This document shows, in pieces, positions 53,661 to 64,000 of a stretch of 64,000 nt of DNA. The stretch is from Amia ocellicauda. Taxonomy: Eukaryota; Chordata; Actinopteri; Amiiformes; Amiidae. The translations under genes and the position numbers were made by a program. The stretch is from contig NC_089857.1 of the NCBI RefSeq assembly GCF_036373705.1, positions 42,968,784 to 43,032,783 on the forward strand. Reading direction: 5' to 3'. The notes under the pieces are model-generated. The model had not been told where the DNA came from. It made no database searches and saw nothing but the letters and a program-made list of their open reading frames with translations. How positions within the stretch are numbered: the first letter of the stretch is position 1; each line of letters opens with the position of its first letter.

Positions 53661-54265
53661 ATAAGAACATGAGAAAGTGTCGTCGAGAGGAGGCCATTCA
53701 CCCCATCGTGCTCGTTTGGTGTCCATTAATAACTAAGTGATCCAAGGATCCTAGCCAGTCTGTTTTTGAATGTTCCCAAATTGTCTCTTCAGCCACATCG
53801 CTGGGGAGTTTGTTCAGATTGTGACGCCTCTCTGTGTGAAGAAGTGTCTCCTGTTTTCTGTCTTGAATGCCTTGAAGCCCAATTTCCATTTGTGTCCCCG
53901 GGTGCGTGTGTCCCTGCTGATCTGGAAAAGCTCCTCTGGTTTGATGTGGTCGATGCCTTTCATGATTTTGAAGACTTGGATCAAGTCCCCACGCAGTCTC
54001 CTCTGTTCCAGGGTGAAAAGGTTCAGTTCCTCAGTCTCTCAGTAGGACTTTCCCTTCAGACCTGGAATAAGTCTGGTTGCTCCTCTGAACTGCCTCTAGA
54101 GCAGCGATATCTTTCTTGAAGTGTGGAGCCCAGAACTGTCCACAGTATCCAGATGAGCTCTAACTAGTGCATTGTACAGTCTGAACATCACTGCCCTTGA
54201 TCTCAATTCTACACTTTTGACAATATACCCTAGCATCGTGTTTGCATTTTTTATTGCATGCTTGC
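53661..54265 (-). mobile_element. CR1/L2-like LINE 3' fragment (copy 3)
   Basis: The minus strand encodes the LINE C-terminus (the complement includes [18 protein letters not shown]). It reaches from about 54265 to the 3' tail at 53661. It lies downstream of TRAPPC13, antisense to it, and is very similar to copy 4, from which it is inverted. Confidence 0.85.
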
Positions 54266-55031
54266 TGAAATAACATCAAACCCAATTTCATCGCAACAAG
54301 CCTTTAATGACAGAAGATTTAGACCCTGGCGGTACAGTATACTGCTCTAGGCTGTAGTACAGTGTTATGAAACGGAGTACAATTCTCATTGAGGAACATG
54401 CACAACGACAGCGGCATTGCTACAGCAGTGTTACAGTTTTGCGCAAAACATTATTCGTCCCTAAAATAATCTAGGAAATTACATACAGAAATCATATAGA
54501 AACCAAGTCTCCAAACCTGGGACAGATGTGCAAATAATGGCAACAGGATTAATGTGTGCTACCGACAGCTATCACCTTGAGAACAGCTGCATACATGTTA
54601 CATTGCTACGACAGAAAAACACATATAAAACCAGTTTCGCCAGAGTACGACGGGGTGGATAGATGCTCTGTGGGTTTTATCTGTGTCGTATAGCAGTGGT
54701 GCAGTTTTCAGTTGTATAAAGATCGGTCACAGTAGAGTGCGCTCGCCCCCTGTGGTTTTCCTTTTTTCAGGTTTCATTGTTGACCTGCTGATGGTGTCCT
54801 CTGAACAATGACATCACTTTGACATCACAATTGTGTCAGCCAATCACAGCTCTTCATTCCTGCAGAGAGAAAAGCACAGCTGATGCAGTCTGTCCTGTAG
54901 CAGCTGACAGAGAGCTCACCGTTAGGACATGTAACTAAATAAATATTGTGTGTGTGAGTTTGAGAGAGAGAGAGAGTGAGTGTGTGTGTGCGTGCATGTG
55001 TCAGTGTGTGACGCTGTGGTACCTGCCGTGA
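54266..55031. other. Interval between LINE copy 3 and the SGTB stop codon
   Basis: This should hold the SGTB 3' UTR. It contains (GA)n/(GT)n at 54950-55015. No clear AATAAA in the SGTB direction was found in unique sequence, and no other gene was recognised. Confidence 0.55.
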
Positions 55032-58000
55032 TCAGGAGTGCTCCTCCGCGCTGCCGCTGAAGGAACGGCTCCGGATGTGGTTCCTCAGCTGTTCAATCAG
55101 TTCGGGGTTCTGCTGCTGGATCTGCTGCGCAAACTGCTGCCCCCTGGAGAGAGGGAGAGAGAGAGGGAGAGGGGCAGAGGGAGGAGAACGTTCTGTGTTT
55201 TATTATTTGTATATATTTTTTTTAACTGGCGGTGTATTTATTCGCTTCTAAGCAGCAGTGCAGCGGTATCGATGGTGGAGACTCACGCTTCGATGAGGCT
55301 GGAGATGTCAGACAGGCCCCCCACGCCCGCGGCCGGGCCCCCCACCGCGTTGGACATCATCCCTGACATGCTGCTCACACACAGAGAGACACAAGGACAG
55401 GCGCTGTGGATACCCGCTCTGGCCTGCGCGAGACAACTCTCACTACGGTGCATGCACATTAGAAAAACAACACGACACACAAACACAAACCCAGCGGGTG
55501 AGGGGCGAGGTCAGGAAGAGTGCAACTTACAGCTGCTGCACCTGGGGGTTCTGCATGACGCTGGCGGCCTGGAACAGACAAGAATATTTGGAGAAGACGG
55601 ACAGGAAAAGCAGCGGCCGAAGACAATCTTAAACAGTGTGTGTGTGTGTGTGTGTGTTCCTCCTGAGGGGAGGAGCTGAAGCCCATATCTGGAGACGTGT
55701 TTTTTCTCTCTCGGCCCATGAGAAATGCTCTCTATTGTAATTAGTGTGAGAAAAATAAACCGACACAGATGATACTAAAATAGGCGTCTCAGCAGATACA
55801 ATCTCAGCAGCACAGGCTATTCAGAGGGACTGAGATAATATTCAGTTGTGGGCCGACACCTGGCAGATGAAATTCAATTTGGACAAGTGCAAGATAATAC
55901 ATGCAGGTAACAAAAATGTCCACTATAATTACACTATGGGAGGAACAGAACTAGATGAAGTAACGCATGAGAAAGACCTAGGAGTCTATGTGGACTCCTC
56001 ACTTTCTCCATCCAAACAATGTGGGGAAGCAATAAAAAGGCAAACACAATGCTAGGGTATATTGTCAAAAGTGTAGAATTGAGAACAAGGGCAGTGATGT
56101 TCAGACTGTACAATGCACTAGTTAGAGCTCATCTGGATACTGTGGACAGTTCTGGGCTCCACACTTCAAGAAAGATATCGCTGCTCTAGAGGCAGTTCAG
56201 AGGAGAGCAACCAGACTTATTCCAGGTCTGAAGGGAATGTCCTACTGAGAGACTGAGGACCTGAACCTTTTCACCCTGGAACAGAGGAGACTACGTGGGG
56301 ACTTGATCCAAGTCTTCAAAATCATGAAAGGCATCGACCACATCAAACCAGAGGAGCTTTTCCAGATCAGCAGGGACACACGCACCCGGGGACACAAATG
56401 GAAATTGGGCTTCAAGGCATTCAAGACAGAAAACAGGAGACACTTCTTCACACAGAGAGGCGTCACAATCTGAACAAACTCCCCAGCGATGTGGCTGAAG
56501 AGACAATTTGGGAACATTCAAAAACAGACTGGCTAGGATCCTTGGATCACTTAGTTATTAATGGACACCAAACGAGCACGATGGGGCGAATGGCCTCCTC
56601 TCGATTGGACACTGTCTTATGTTCTTCTTATGTTCTTATGACACGATTGTTTCAAAGTTTGCGGCTGTCTCTGCCAGTGGATTCCCCTCTGCAGGATTTG
56701 TGAGAGGGTTCCCCAGTGTCCCACTACCCACAGATCACAAAAGCACCCGAGTCTGGGACCGACTGAGTCTGTGGCTCTTGTCCTTACCATACTGATGAAG
56801 GCAGGGTTGTTAATGAGGCTGGCCATATCGAACCCGAGCCCAGCGTTTGTCTGCAGAGAGAGACACAGCCCGGCATTACAGATCACATCCTGCAGATAAG
56901 TCACTGTGACTGATTATCACATATAACCCATCTTTCATCGCAGGTCAGCCCACGACTGCTCACACTAGAGTACCTCATCACTTTTGAAAGCATTATAATT
57001 AGCATGGTGTCCAACTGGGGCGAGATATCCAGCGAGAGATTTCTACGTCGTATTCTGCAGGGATCGAGCGCTCGCGATCTGTGCGTCGGCACTTACCGGG
57101 CTGGAGGCTTCCTTCTGCTTCTGCTCCGCGATTTTCAGGTTCGATTTGTATGTGTCGTTCTCCGGGTCCAGCACCAGCGCCTTCTTGAAGTATGTGACGG
57201 CCTCGGTGTGTTTATTCATGGCGGTCAGGGCCAGGCTGTGGCAGACGAAGACAGAGAGATCAGAAAACAGACCTGCCACACCATCATAATCTGGGCTTAA
57301 ATCGACCTCGGCAAACATCAGGACCGGAGACCGAGCCAAGATTGATATTTGCCCTCGGGGGCCGGAGCTGCAAGAACAGATTGATGTGTGTGTGAAACCA
57401 ACGTCGATGACATTTGCATCCAAGACAGATTATGTTAATACTGCCCGCTGGGTGGTAAATACCCTGCAGCCGACAGGAGGACCGGACCTGCTGAAGGTCC
57501 AAACGGGGGAAACTGGAGAGGTCTGCACTGTGCCGGCCAGAGCAGTTTGACGGCTCAGGGAAGCGTCTGAGCAAATCCAAGGCCACCCGTGACGAGAGAC
57601 GCAGTCCTTTGTGGCGGTTGAACAGCTATTTTGCTGCGAATCGTGTAGTGTAGCTGGGTACAACATGTTTTTGTGGACGGACTGGGTAAACAGAAATGCC
57701 AAAGGCCAGTTTTCCTGTAAGCTTTTTATTTCAACTCGGTTCCTGTCATCTAACAAAGAAAGAACATCAAAAAGTTCACTGACCTAGATTTCAACAGCTG
57801 CTCAAAAGGCTGTAATACTAATGAGCTTATTAGGAAAGACAGTGGGTTATTGTGCTGCATATTAAAGGGCTGCCACCTGCTCAGACATCCTTCCTCCCAC
57901 AAAACACATTCTCCTGAAAATGGATTGGTCTGGCCGACACACGCCATCTCATCCCCCTGCAAACCCTGCCTGCCTGTCTCAGAAACAGACTAACACATTG

Positions 58001-60508
58001 CTATTGTTTTTTTAGCCTGAAAAACCCCAACAAAAACCATATAAACCATAAAAACGAGGGAAGAAAGACTGAAACACCCCAAGCTGGCTCTACACAATCC
58101 AACGTTGAGCACTGTCCATACTGTACACCATCTGTGTTATCACAATGCCTACACACTTCTGACTGGCATTAATCAGCTGTCTTTGCTCACCCCATCCTCC
58201 CGTAGGCCTTGCTGTAGGTGGGGTCGATTCCTATGGCCCTCTCGCAGTCGTCCGTGGCCTCGCTGTAGTGCCCCAGTTTACTGTGGGCCGCAGCCCTGCG
58301 AGGACAGCGACAAAACCCGTCAGAATCCACTCCCTCTTATTTGGGAATTAAATGCTTAAACATACCGGCTGTGTTGAACTCCCCTTTCTGTACATTTTGT
58401 GGCAAACAGAAGTGGAGGGGGAAGGCGGTTCCTCACAGGTCCAGCTTGAGTTACCTGTTGCAGTAATACACTGCGTTCTTCAGGTCGAGCTCGATGGCTT
58501 TAGTGTAGCACTCGACGGCCGAGCTGTAGTTCTCTTCCTTCATGTGATTGTTGCCTGCGAGGAGACAGAGGGGCATCTTAGTCTTTGTTACTGCAGGAGC
58601 AGAGTGGCACGCTGCCGTACGGGTTTCATTAGGACCGAGCGCATCGACCACAACTGTCGGCAAAGATAGCGCTGTGTCGGGCCACTTGGGTGCCTGATTG
58701 AAAACTCACAACCAAGTGACACGCTGCTTCATCTGAGCACAACATGAGTGTTGAAAAATAAAGAGTGGGGACCCAACACTCGACGGACACCGAGCAGACA
58801 GGGCGGTATTTCAGAGCGCTACCCAGAGAAGTCCCCTGTCAGGCAGGACAGGAAGCTGATCTTAGACCCTGTCAGTCTGCATAGAAAGGAACAAGCTTGG
58901 CTCGTGTGCTCTCTCTGTGTTCAAGTATCTCCTGACGTTCAGTTTTGTCATTTGCTGATCTCTCTGTAAACTAAGCTGGTGTCCCTCCTGCTCCTGTCTG
59001 ACCCCACTTTGACAGAGGAGCTACATACCCCAGCCGCAGCCTGGCATGGCATGGCAGCCCAGGGACAAGAAGAAATATCTCAACCTGATGAACAGAAAAC
59101 AGGAAAGTGACTCAACAGAACTGTCAAATAGTGGGACCCAACTCGTCTCTACGGGGAAAAGACCAGCACTAATTTGATGATTGTTAGTCAGTGGCACAGG
59201 CATGAAAAATATACCTTCCCACAAAGCAGGGCTGTCAGTGAACAAAGAGCAACTCTGAAAATAATTATTTAGAGAAAAGAGTCACGTCATCCTTCCTCCA
59301 GCACTTCTCCTGCTGAGAGTCTCCCTTTGTTTTGGTTGCTTCTGTTCTACATAAATTACCTCAAGCTTAGCGAAATTTCAAAATATCATCAGGATGATGT
59401 TTTAATATGTTGACAGGATACCACGTGTTGCATCTCATTCATAAGTCCCCCGTCCCATCAAGACATATTTGTATTGTTTAGAATCTGAATACAGACCAAC
59501 GTCCTGCTAAGACAGACATCTTGCTGAGGTCATTGGCCAATCAGAGTCACAGACCCAACCAGTGATCTCTGAGGCAGCAAACCAGCGGCACCCCGCTCAG
59601 GATGGGCGTTGCTTTACCTTCGTTCTTCAGCTGTTCGGCCCGTTCGGCGTCTTCCGGGGAGGCCAAGGTCTCCGGGTTGGACAGGTTGTCATTCTGGGAA
59701 GGGCGAGATCAAAACGACAGCCATGACCACTGAGATTCCCAGGCCTGTCCGCCTCTGAGGAGCACAGAACTGATCTCTCTGAGGTCATGTGACCAGCATA
59801 CACGCACGCTGCAACTAACCTTGAAGATGGAGCTGAGGAAGATCTCAGTGAGGGGCTGTGGGACGGCCAGGTGTCTGTCCTCGGAGCTGATCTTAAACGT
59901 CGTCTCCATGCACTGTATTGCAACTGCGCAGAGGAAAGCAGAGCCAGAGACACAGTGTGTGACAGTAGACCGTATTGATTAAGGTTAACAGATTCAAGCT
60001 TTTTGAAAAATAACTATATGGGTATAACATACTTTATAAATAAAGTTCTCTCTGTATCTTTAAATACTACTATCCAGGGGAGGGTCTTTTTCACACTAGT
60101 GGGTTAATCACAACTCAAACCAGAAAGGGCCACGTGTTGAATTTGAACTTCCTTCCCAGAACATGAGGTTTCTGCTTTTTAAGAGATTATAAAATGTTAA
60201 GCGACTATTCGTTTCTGTACGCCGTTACATTCTCTCAACAGAACACATTTTCTTCTCCTCATCCAACTGTGTAAAAATATTTCTGCTGCATTGAAAGCTA
60301 CTGTCTCGTCACCACAGGCTTTCAGCACCGGCACCTGGTTTAGTATTTTCCCCACGCTGCCTGGATGCGGTGCAGTGCACTCTGGGAGCTGAGCGAGGGG
60401 TTCCCTACCTTCAAGGCTCTCCTGTTCATCTGAATTCAACGTGTCGGACTGTGTTTGATCTCGGAGGAACTGCACAATCGAAAAAGCAAGGCGCTTCTCC
60501 ACTGACAT
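55032..60508 (-). CDS. SGTB: SGTB, small glutamine-rich TPR co-chaperone beta
   Basis: Cytosolic co-chaperone that binds HSP70/HSP90 through TPR repeats. Coding exons in gene order: 60508-60409, 59923-59820, 59693-59618, 58554-58455, 58295-58191, 57235-57097, 56850-56788, 55568-55531, 55370-55287, 55143-55032. They join to 306 codons plus TGA (human 304). The start ATG at 60508 gives [18 protein letters not shown]; this exon begins at an AG acceptor at 60531, so a noncoding first exon lies upstream. Residues 1-80 form the N-terminal dimerisation region. Three TPR repeats span about 90-195 ([56 protein letters not shown]). The C-terminus has [19 protein letters not shown] and a Gln-rich segment ([18 protein letters not shown]). 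The Gln-rich tail and LINNPAF motif point to SGT; SGTB rather than SGTA is supported by the sequence match and by the neighbours. Confidence 0.97.
55638..55658. repeat. (GT)n microsatellite in an SGTB intron
   Basis: About ten GT units between the SGTB exons at 56850-56788 and 55568-55531. Confidence 0.85.
55762..56640 (+). mobile_element. CR1/L2-like LINE 3' fragment (copy 4, longest)
   Basis: The plus strand carries the end of the reverse transcriptase: DDTK at 55768-55779 (the YADD active-site remnant), then [20 protein letters not shown], the [20 protein letters not shown] segment and the C-terminal ORF2 region. It ends in a TTCTTATG-type tail at 56617-56640. Frameshifts and stops break it. 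It is antisense in the SGTB intron between the exons at 56850-56788 and 55568-55531. Confidence 0.9.
57236..58190. other. SGTB intron
   Basis: Intron of 955 bp between TPR exons. No feature was recognised in it. Confidence 0.7.
58555..59617. other. SGTB intron
   Basis: Intron of 1063 bp between the exons at 59693-59618 and 58554-58455. No feature was recognised in it. Confidence 0.7.
59924..60408. other. SGTB intron
   Basis: Intron of 485 bp between the first two coding exons. No feature was recognised in it. Confidence 0.7.
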
Positions 60509-60567
60509 TCTCCCTGCTTCCTCACGCAACCTGCAAGGCAATTAACAGCGCATATATAAAGAAGTAA

Positions 60568-60662
60568 AGTCACTTAGTTATTAATGGACACCAAACGAGC
60601 ACAATGGGGCGAATGGCCTCCTCTCGATTGGACACTTTCTTATGGTCTTATGTTCTTAAGAC
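60568..60662 (+). mobile_element. CR1/L2-like LINE 3' end (copy 5)
   Basis: A 95-bp piece matching the last part of the other LINE copies (CACTTAGTTATTAATGGACA to the TTATGTTCTTA tail). It lies antisense in the SGTB 5' intron, 38 bp outside the acceptor of the start-codon exon. Confidence 0.85.
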
Positions 60663-62272
60663 AGAGAAGTAAACAGGCTTGCGGTCACATGACAGCAGTG
60701 GTTCGGGGACCGGTGGGAAAGCCTGCACCTGGATGGCAGCAGAGTCTCACAGTTTATAAGGTCTCAGTTACTTAATGAACGATCTGTGTAAGAGTTGTGG
60801 CTCCATGCATGCAGTTCACAAATGCTGCAGGAATAGAAATTGACAAATGCAACCTACCTAGACGGTGGATGATGTAGTCAGGTATCAGTGACCTGCCGAG
60901 AAAGAAACAGTGTGTTGCACAGGCGGTCCGCACCGAACTACACATATTTCACCACCAGTGGGTTCGATACTGTAAGCTGGGTGTCTTTCTCCACAAGACC
61001 ATGGACAGACTCAGATGGGGAGCATCTACACCTGGTACCTCAGAAGAGGCCAACCGCCCACAAATGGAGAGAAAATATAAATATTTCTTGGCTTTGTGCA
61101 GTAGCATATTTAGTTTTTGTGTGCGTTTTTTATATCAATGCTACCTTTGTATTTTTTATTTCATTTGGAAGCCCAGTTTCTGCATCTTAATTTAATGATA
61201 GGCCTTGTACTTGCTTTTGGTCTATCCTCTCCATATCCAATGCCACTGTGTTACGTGTGCAATGTCTCATCTTGCAGTACATACATTAGAATAGCCCGGA
61301 CAGTTTTTAAAAGCATGCTCAAGTATTAGTTAACAACAGCAAACAAATGGTTAAACTGAAGGCATTCCACCCAATAATTCAGTCTTTTATACACATCAGC
61401 TGTGAGAACACGAGGTGTAGTCCCACCCCAAATAAAGTTGCTATTGTGATCGCCCTTTGAAAGCAGTAACAGTGAGCACCAGGCTAACAGCACCTCTAAC
61501 ACAACACAGGTGCACAACGGACGAGGACAGCAAAACAGCACAGGTTTATTTTGGAAACATTTCAGTTGATCAGAGAAACACTCCCTGAAATATTGGTATT
61601 AGAGAATGATTATGAGTAGAAGTAGTGGTTGCAGTAATGGTGGTAAGTGTAGTGGTAGAATAGGGATATGTTTACTGCAGATTTAGACCCTCTGTAAAAG
61701 TTTTGCTCTCAGATCACATGTTGTGCACTCACACTGCTTTAGACAGCAAAGCCTTGGGGGACTTTTCAGCCCATCTGAGCTGGTGACATAATACTCTAGT
61801 GACAATGAGATCATACTACAGCTAATAATAAAAAAGGAAAACAGTGGAAAACATGCACATTCAAAACCGAAAGGGTAACGCTTAGCATGTCTAATGCACC
61901 TGAACGAGACATCCCAGCTTGAAATGGATAAATGTCAATTCTGTGTCTGAGTTAATAATATGCACCCTGTTTTGCTGGGTGTTATTAATGCAATAACGTG
62001 CGACGTCCTCTCCAGCCGTTAATTCCATGCATGGCGCGTTTATGTAACCGCACATGAGACGCAGTTACAGTGCATCTCCCTGCTGGTGGTCGGGATTCAG
62101 ATCATGGCTGATGGATGTTCTCAGCTGCACTGATTTCGGATACCATCTCTACACACACAACGCACGCATGCATGCATGCAACACACATCCTCTCACGCCC
62201 GGGGCTGCACACCGCTCCCGCAGCCGGGCATGTCATTGAGCCCCAGGATGCTGCCGAGCCGCCGCCGCCTAC
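60663..62272. other. SGTB 5' intron, remaining part
   Basis: AT-rich DNA between the LINE piece and the noncoding SGTB exon. No gene was recognised in it. Confidence 0.6.
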
Positions 62273-62457
62273 CTGTGCGCGTCTCCCGGCCGAGCCTCCG
62301 CCAGCGCCCCGCGTCCTGCCCAGATGCGCCTCTGCGCCTGCGCGGTGCGGGCGGAAGTGAGCGGGCCGGCGGAGGAGCGGCGGAGGTCAGAGGCGGCAGC
62401 GCCGGGAAACACGCCGGGAAACGCCGGGAAACACGCCGGTCTGAGCCCCGACAGGCC
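62273..62457. promoter_or_regulatory. Bidirectional CpG-island promoter of SGTB and NLN
   Basis: Very CpG-rich DNA between the head-to-head genes. On the minus strand a donor site (CAG|GTAGGC, exon edge at 62273) marks the end of a noncoding SGTB first exon. On the plus strand the NLN ATG is at 62458. A TGCGCCTGCGCG motif (62333-62344), close to an NRF1 site, lies between them. No TATA box is seen. Confidence 0.65.
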
Positions 62458-63461
62458 ATGCTGTCTGTGGCCGTGCCGGTGCTGAGGGCGGCCCGCAGGT
62501 ACCGTGTTGTGTGTCGGCCGGGTGTCAGTACAGGAGCCCGGGGACAGCAGGCGAGCCACGCCGTGTGGAGGACGGGGGTTTGGGGTGTCCAGTCTCAGGC
62601 GGGCGCTGGTTAATGTCTGTTCATCTGTGTACCAGAAAGCTCGGGTGATATACAGGCAAGAGCATTGTCACCCCAGGTCTTCACCACCGCGCCAGGTCTT
62701 CTATTATTATTATTCCACCACCTTTGCTGAGGTGTTGTTAGTAGCTAATATATTATTATATTTTATAGTATTAGTCATTATTATTTTAACTGATCATGCA
62801 TTGGAAATGTCTTCCACTTTTACACCGTCACACCTTTAATATGCAAATAAGAGCCCTATAGGAAAAGGCAGACTGCCATACGGGCCAAAAAATGTCACCC
62901 AGGAACAAAAGTCTGATAATTATATAAAAAAAGCTGTCATTTATTTGGGAGCCACAACATGCCATAGGGACTGAAAAGTGACATGCATGATCCAAAAATG
63001 TCATATTGGTGCAAGAAAAATAGTAATGTAGGACAAAAGCATGTTTTATGTTGCAAACCTTATTTACATATTAAAGTCATTATGTGCTGCCCAGTCTGCT
63101 TGGCCCAACTGTACCTCAATACAGTACTGTACTGCGCTGTAGAGTTTGTAATGTGTTGCATTGTGCTGTACTGAACTTCTGCTCTATATTCTACATCTCA
63201 GAGTCTACAGAGCCAAACCCAGCCTGAGGATGACGTTGCAGGCCGCCGTCCCGCAGGGCTCCACTCGGCGCTGTCACCTGTCCGCCGGCAGCAGGAACCG
63301 CCTGCGATGGGACCTGTCCCCGGACGACATCCGGCGCCGGACGGAGGAGCTGATCCAGAGAGTTAAACGGGTGTACGACAGCGTGGGAGCGCTGGACATG
63401 GACCGGGTCTCATATGAAAACACCCTGAGAGCTTTGGCAGATGCAAAAGTCACATATACAG
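62458..63461 (+). CDS. NLN: NLN, neurolysin, first two coding exons (partial)
   Basis: Zinc metallopeptidase of family M3 that cleaves short peptides such as neurotensin, found in mitochondria and cytosol. Exons: 62458-62498 and 63202-63461, joining in phase (AG|A, Arg) to about 100 codons, with the next donor at 63462 (GTACGT). The first 43 residues contain eight or more Arg/Lys and no Asp or Glu, as expected for a mitochondrial presequence (MLSVAVPVLRAARR...). The mature part begins with LRWDLSPDDIRRRTEELI and ENTLRALADAKVTYT, close to human NLN. The related THOP1 lacks this presequence, and gene order also supports NLN. The HEFGH zinc site and the rest lie beyond the window. An exon 1 noncoding part was not delimited. 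Confidence 0.95.
62499..63201. other. NLN intron 1
   Basis: Intron of 703 bp with a (TTA)n-rich stretch near 62700-62790. No other feature was recognised. Confidence 0.7.
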
Positions 63462-64000
63462 GTACGTCTTCATTAGATTGAGTTATATTAACAGTTTACC
63501 CAGAGGTAATTTTCGGGGGAATTCCAAACAGGTTGTTCATGAACAAGAGTAAGTATACCAGTCTCCACCAGGTGGTGCTCTGTGCATGAACAATGAAATG
63601 CCTTTATTTTGTTTGTTTGTTTATGTATTTATAATTGCTTTTTGGCAAGGATTAAACATGTAGAAAGGCGATCAATTATCCTGTACAGATACAGCAACAA
63701 CACAACTGTGTGCTGCATGTTTTCTGGTTTAATAATTATATCTGAACCCTGTCAGAACACCCTAAACAATGAGGCTGTCACGTTTACAAACCTCGGGGAA
63801 TGACTGAGGTCGAACTCTAATTGGTGTCCAGCAAATGGAAATGGATGTACATTGTATTGTACATTTTGCATCCCTTAAACCGGCATTGATAGCACGTCTC
63901 CCTGAGCGAGGTGGGGCACACAATGAGACACACGGAGACTGAGGCGTTATTACTCTTAGTATGGTCCAGGGGTAGCCTTCACCATCCCCTGCGCTGTCAC
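63462..64000. other. NLN intron 2 (to window end)
   Basis: Start of the intron after NLN exon 2. No feature was recognised in it. Confidence 0.65.

Overview
This window is nuclear DNA from a vertebrate, most likely a ray-finned fish. It carries introns with GT-AG borders, CpG-rich promoters, Tc1-type DNA transposons of the kind common in fish, CR1/L2-like LINE fragments and many microsatellites. The sequence alone does not fix the species. The LINE and MITE types feel like an early-branching ray-finned fish, but this is only an impression.

The gene order matches the human 5q12.3 block, with every orientation conserved: ADAMTS6 (-, 5' part only), PPWD1 (+), TRIM23 (-), TRAPPC13 (+) with SHLD3 (+) inside its first intron, SGTB (-), NLN (+, first two coding exons). 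CENPK, which lies between ADAMTS6 and PPWD1 in human, was not found. All exon borders were placed by hand from splice sites and reading phase. The models give complete proteins of 632 aa (PPWD1), 581 aa (TRIM23), 411 aa (TRAPPC13), 246 aa (SHLD3) and 306 aa (SGTB), all close to their human lengths.

Layout: 1-16.9 kb is ADAMTS6 (signal peptide, propeptide and start of the metalloprotease domain) with large introns. 16.9-24.5 kb is gene-free and holds three GC- or CA-rich tandem arrays. 24.5-29.6 kb is PPWD1 behind a GC-box/CCAAT promoter. 29.6-31.6 kb is the tail-to-tail gap to TRIM23 (31.6-40.8 kb). 40.8-44.5 kb separates the divergent TRIM23 and TRAPPC13 genes and is filled by a 24-bp minisatellite, itself split by a Tc1 element. 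44.5-53.2 kb is TRAPPC13 with nested SHLD3. 55.0-62.3 kb is SGTB, head-to-head with NLN (62.46 kb to the window end).

The genes do not form one pathway. They cover extracellular proteolysis (ADAMTS6), spliceosome-linked prolyl isomerisation (PPWD1), ubiquitin/ARF signalling (TRIM23), vesicle tethering (TRAPPC13), double-strand break repair choice (SHLD3), co-chaperoning (SGTB) and peptide degradation (NLN). No new multi-gene system is visible. The points most worth following are the transposon-split minisatellite in the TRIM23-TRAPPC13 promoter gap, an internally deleted Tc1 lineage, a nearly intact Tc1 with one nonsense codon, the missing CENPK, and the SHLD3-in-TRAPPC13 arrangement.
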